Positions 29,277-30,365 of a stretch of DNA of 30,365 nucleotides are shown here, one piece after another. The notes below the pieces were generated by a model. That model was not told where the DNA came from, ran no database searches, and saw nothing but the letters and a program-made list of their open reading frames with translations. Each line of letters starts with the position of its first letter. Position 1 is the first letter of the stretch. The DNA is from Sperchopsis tessellata (taxonomy: Eukaryota; Arthropoda; Insecta; Coleoptera; Hydrophilidae): assembly GCA_033557685.1 (NCBI GenBank), contig JAWQRN010000389.1, forward strand, positions 1-30,365, written 5' to 3'. A program made the translations under genes and the position numbers.

Positions 29277-30365
29277 CTAAAACATAAATAATTACAATAA
29301 TAGAAATGACCTACAGTAAATTAAACCAAAGTAATGATAATTCATTTAGCTGTTTTCTCCGTTTTTAGATATAAATTGAAATATCGCCAACATATTCAGT
29401 GATGTATTCATGTCAAATTAGTATAATTATTGATTTTAATTAAAAAAAAGATATCCTTAACAGTGAAAATAATTTCTTTAAATTAGATCACTATTAATAT
29501 TGTTACCTATATTTTGTTGCACTAATTACATATTTGCATGACTTTCCATTAGGTATTTTAATAACTACATGTGCAAAAACCTTCACTGTCATCAATTTAT
29601 GCTTAGTAGTATAACACTGTTGTTCTGAATTAATACCACAATTTTCTCATCCTACAGATCTTAAATCTTCTTATAAAAAATAATCTTCTACATCTTTTAT
29701 ATGTTTGACATCTCTGTACAGGGTACACATTTTACTGTCCGTTTTACCCCTCTGATAGTAAAATTACATAGGTACCATGGTGAAAATGTACTTTATATTC
29801 TTTCATTTTAAAATCTTTATTATATAAATAACAAAATAATCGCAAGAAGTTTTACTGACATAAATTTGAAGCTACAGATGTAGCGGTGGCGACCACTGAA
29901 CTAACGTGATTGTAGTAAGAAAAATTAATATTTTATAGTAATTTTAACACCACTTAATTATCCATTGTATGGACATACACTATTTTATACATTATGTTCC
30001 CATACATAAGTAACAACACCCAATTTTGTTGACTCACATAGAAAATCCAGTATATATATTTAAAGATGGCATTAAATATGGTGTAAAATTTATTTAGCAT
30101 ATTATACCTTTTATTTTCAAAATAAAACAGTTATAGGTCGTTTAAAATATTTATTTGAGCCTCATCTGTCTTTTCTGTCTTAAATAACTGGGTTAATGCA
30201 TAATATAAATGTGAGGATATATATACAATATGTCATGTAACACGTGGATCAATAAGTCCCGGGACTGACACATAGATGAGTGTATGAGTGTTTATGAGTA
30301 CCAACCTTCAAAAGATACCTGTCAAAATTTCATGACATTCTGATGTTTGGTCCACGAGTTACAGT
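29277..30365 (-). other. Upstream FANCM intron (to window edge)
   Basis: AT-rich sequence 5' of the long FANCM exon, presumably intron. No exon with helicase motifs was seen. The last 130 bases are less AT-rich and are bounded by a short inverted repeat. Confidence 0.6.
30237..30362. repeat. Short inverted repeat at window edge, possible transposon part
   Basis: GTAACACGTGGA (30237-30248) pairs with TCCACGAGTTAC (30351-30362) with one mismatch. The enclosed 100 bases include CAATAAGTCCCGGGACT, unlike the AT-rich flank. This could be the start of a mariner-type element running past the edge, or a small foldback repeat. Confidence 0.4.

Noticed and set aside
1..30365. CRISPR arrays, prokaryotic defence islands, rRNA or tRNA genes
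   Set aside because: No regularly spaced repeats, no operon structure and no cloverleaf or rRNA core was seen; the genes are spliced eukaryotic genes.

Overview
The window is nuclear DNA of an arthropod, most likely an insect. It is AT-rich, its genes have spliced GT-AG introns, and it carries relics of Tc1/mariner, hAT, Penelope, RTE-like and Jockey-like elements. The species cannot be named from the sequence. No bacterial-type operon, CRISPR array, rRNA or tRNA was recognised.

Two host genes lie head to tail on the minus strand. FANCM (Fanconi anemia M, DNA-fork remodelling family) occupies 19494-29276. Only its last four coding exons are inside the window; the helicase part lies to the right of 30365. 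CCT3 (chaperonin TCP-1 gamma) is complete in seven exons between 17928 and 4863 and encodes 546 residues. All its splice phases close. About 1.6 kb separates the FANCM stop from the CCT3 start, and that gap holds a broken mariner transposase. The two genes work in separate processes (genome stability and cytosolic protein folding); nothing shows a functional link.

Layout: 1-306 Penelope-like relic with a GIY-YIG domain; 307-2647 no recognised gene; 2648-3916 Tc1-like transposon with both terminal repeats; 3985-4320 Jockey-like fragment; 4863-17928 CCT3. Its 8.1-kb third intron contains two reverse-transcriptase pseudogenes, one of them nested inside a long-TIR mariner-like transposon. Then 18400-18700 mariner relic; 19494-29276 FANCM, with introns that hold an RTE-like relic, a second copy of the LINE family seen in CCT3 intron 3, a 142-base hairpin and an internally deleted hAT element with target-site duplication; 29277-30365 upstream FANCM intron with a possible element at the edge.

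I found no convincing new multi-gene system. The most interesting points are: FANCM stops just before the vertebrate ERCC4/helix-hairpin-helix region and ends in a SUMO-interaction-like motif; its disordered exon carries repeated short motifs; transposons are nested; every recognised intronic retroelement is antisense to its host gene; and there is a 30-base perfect palindrome next to a second hairpin.
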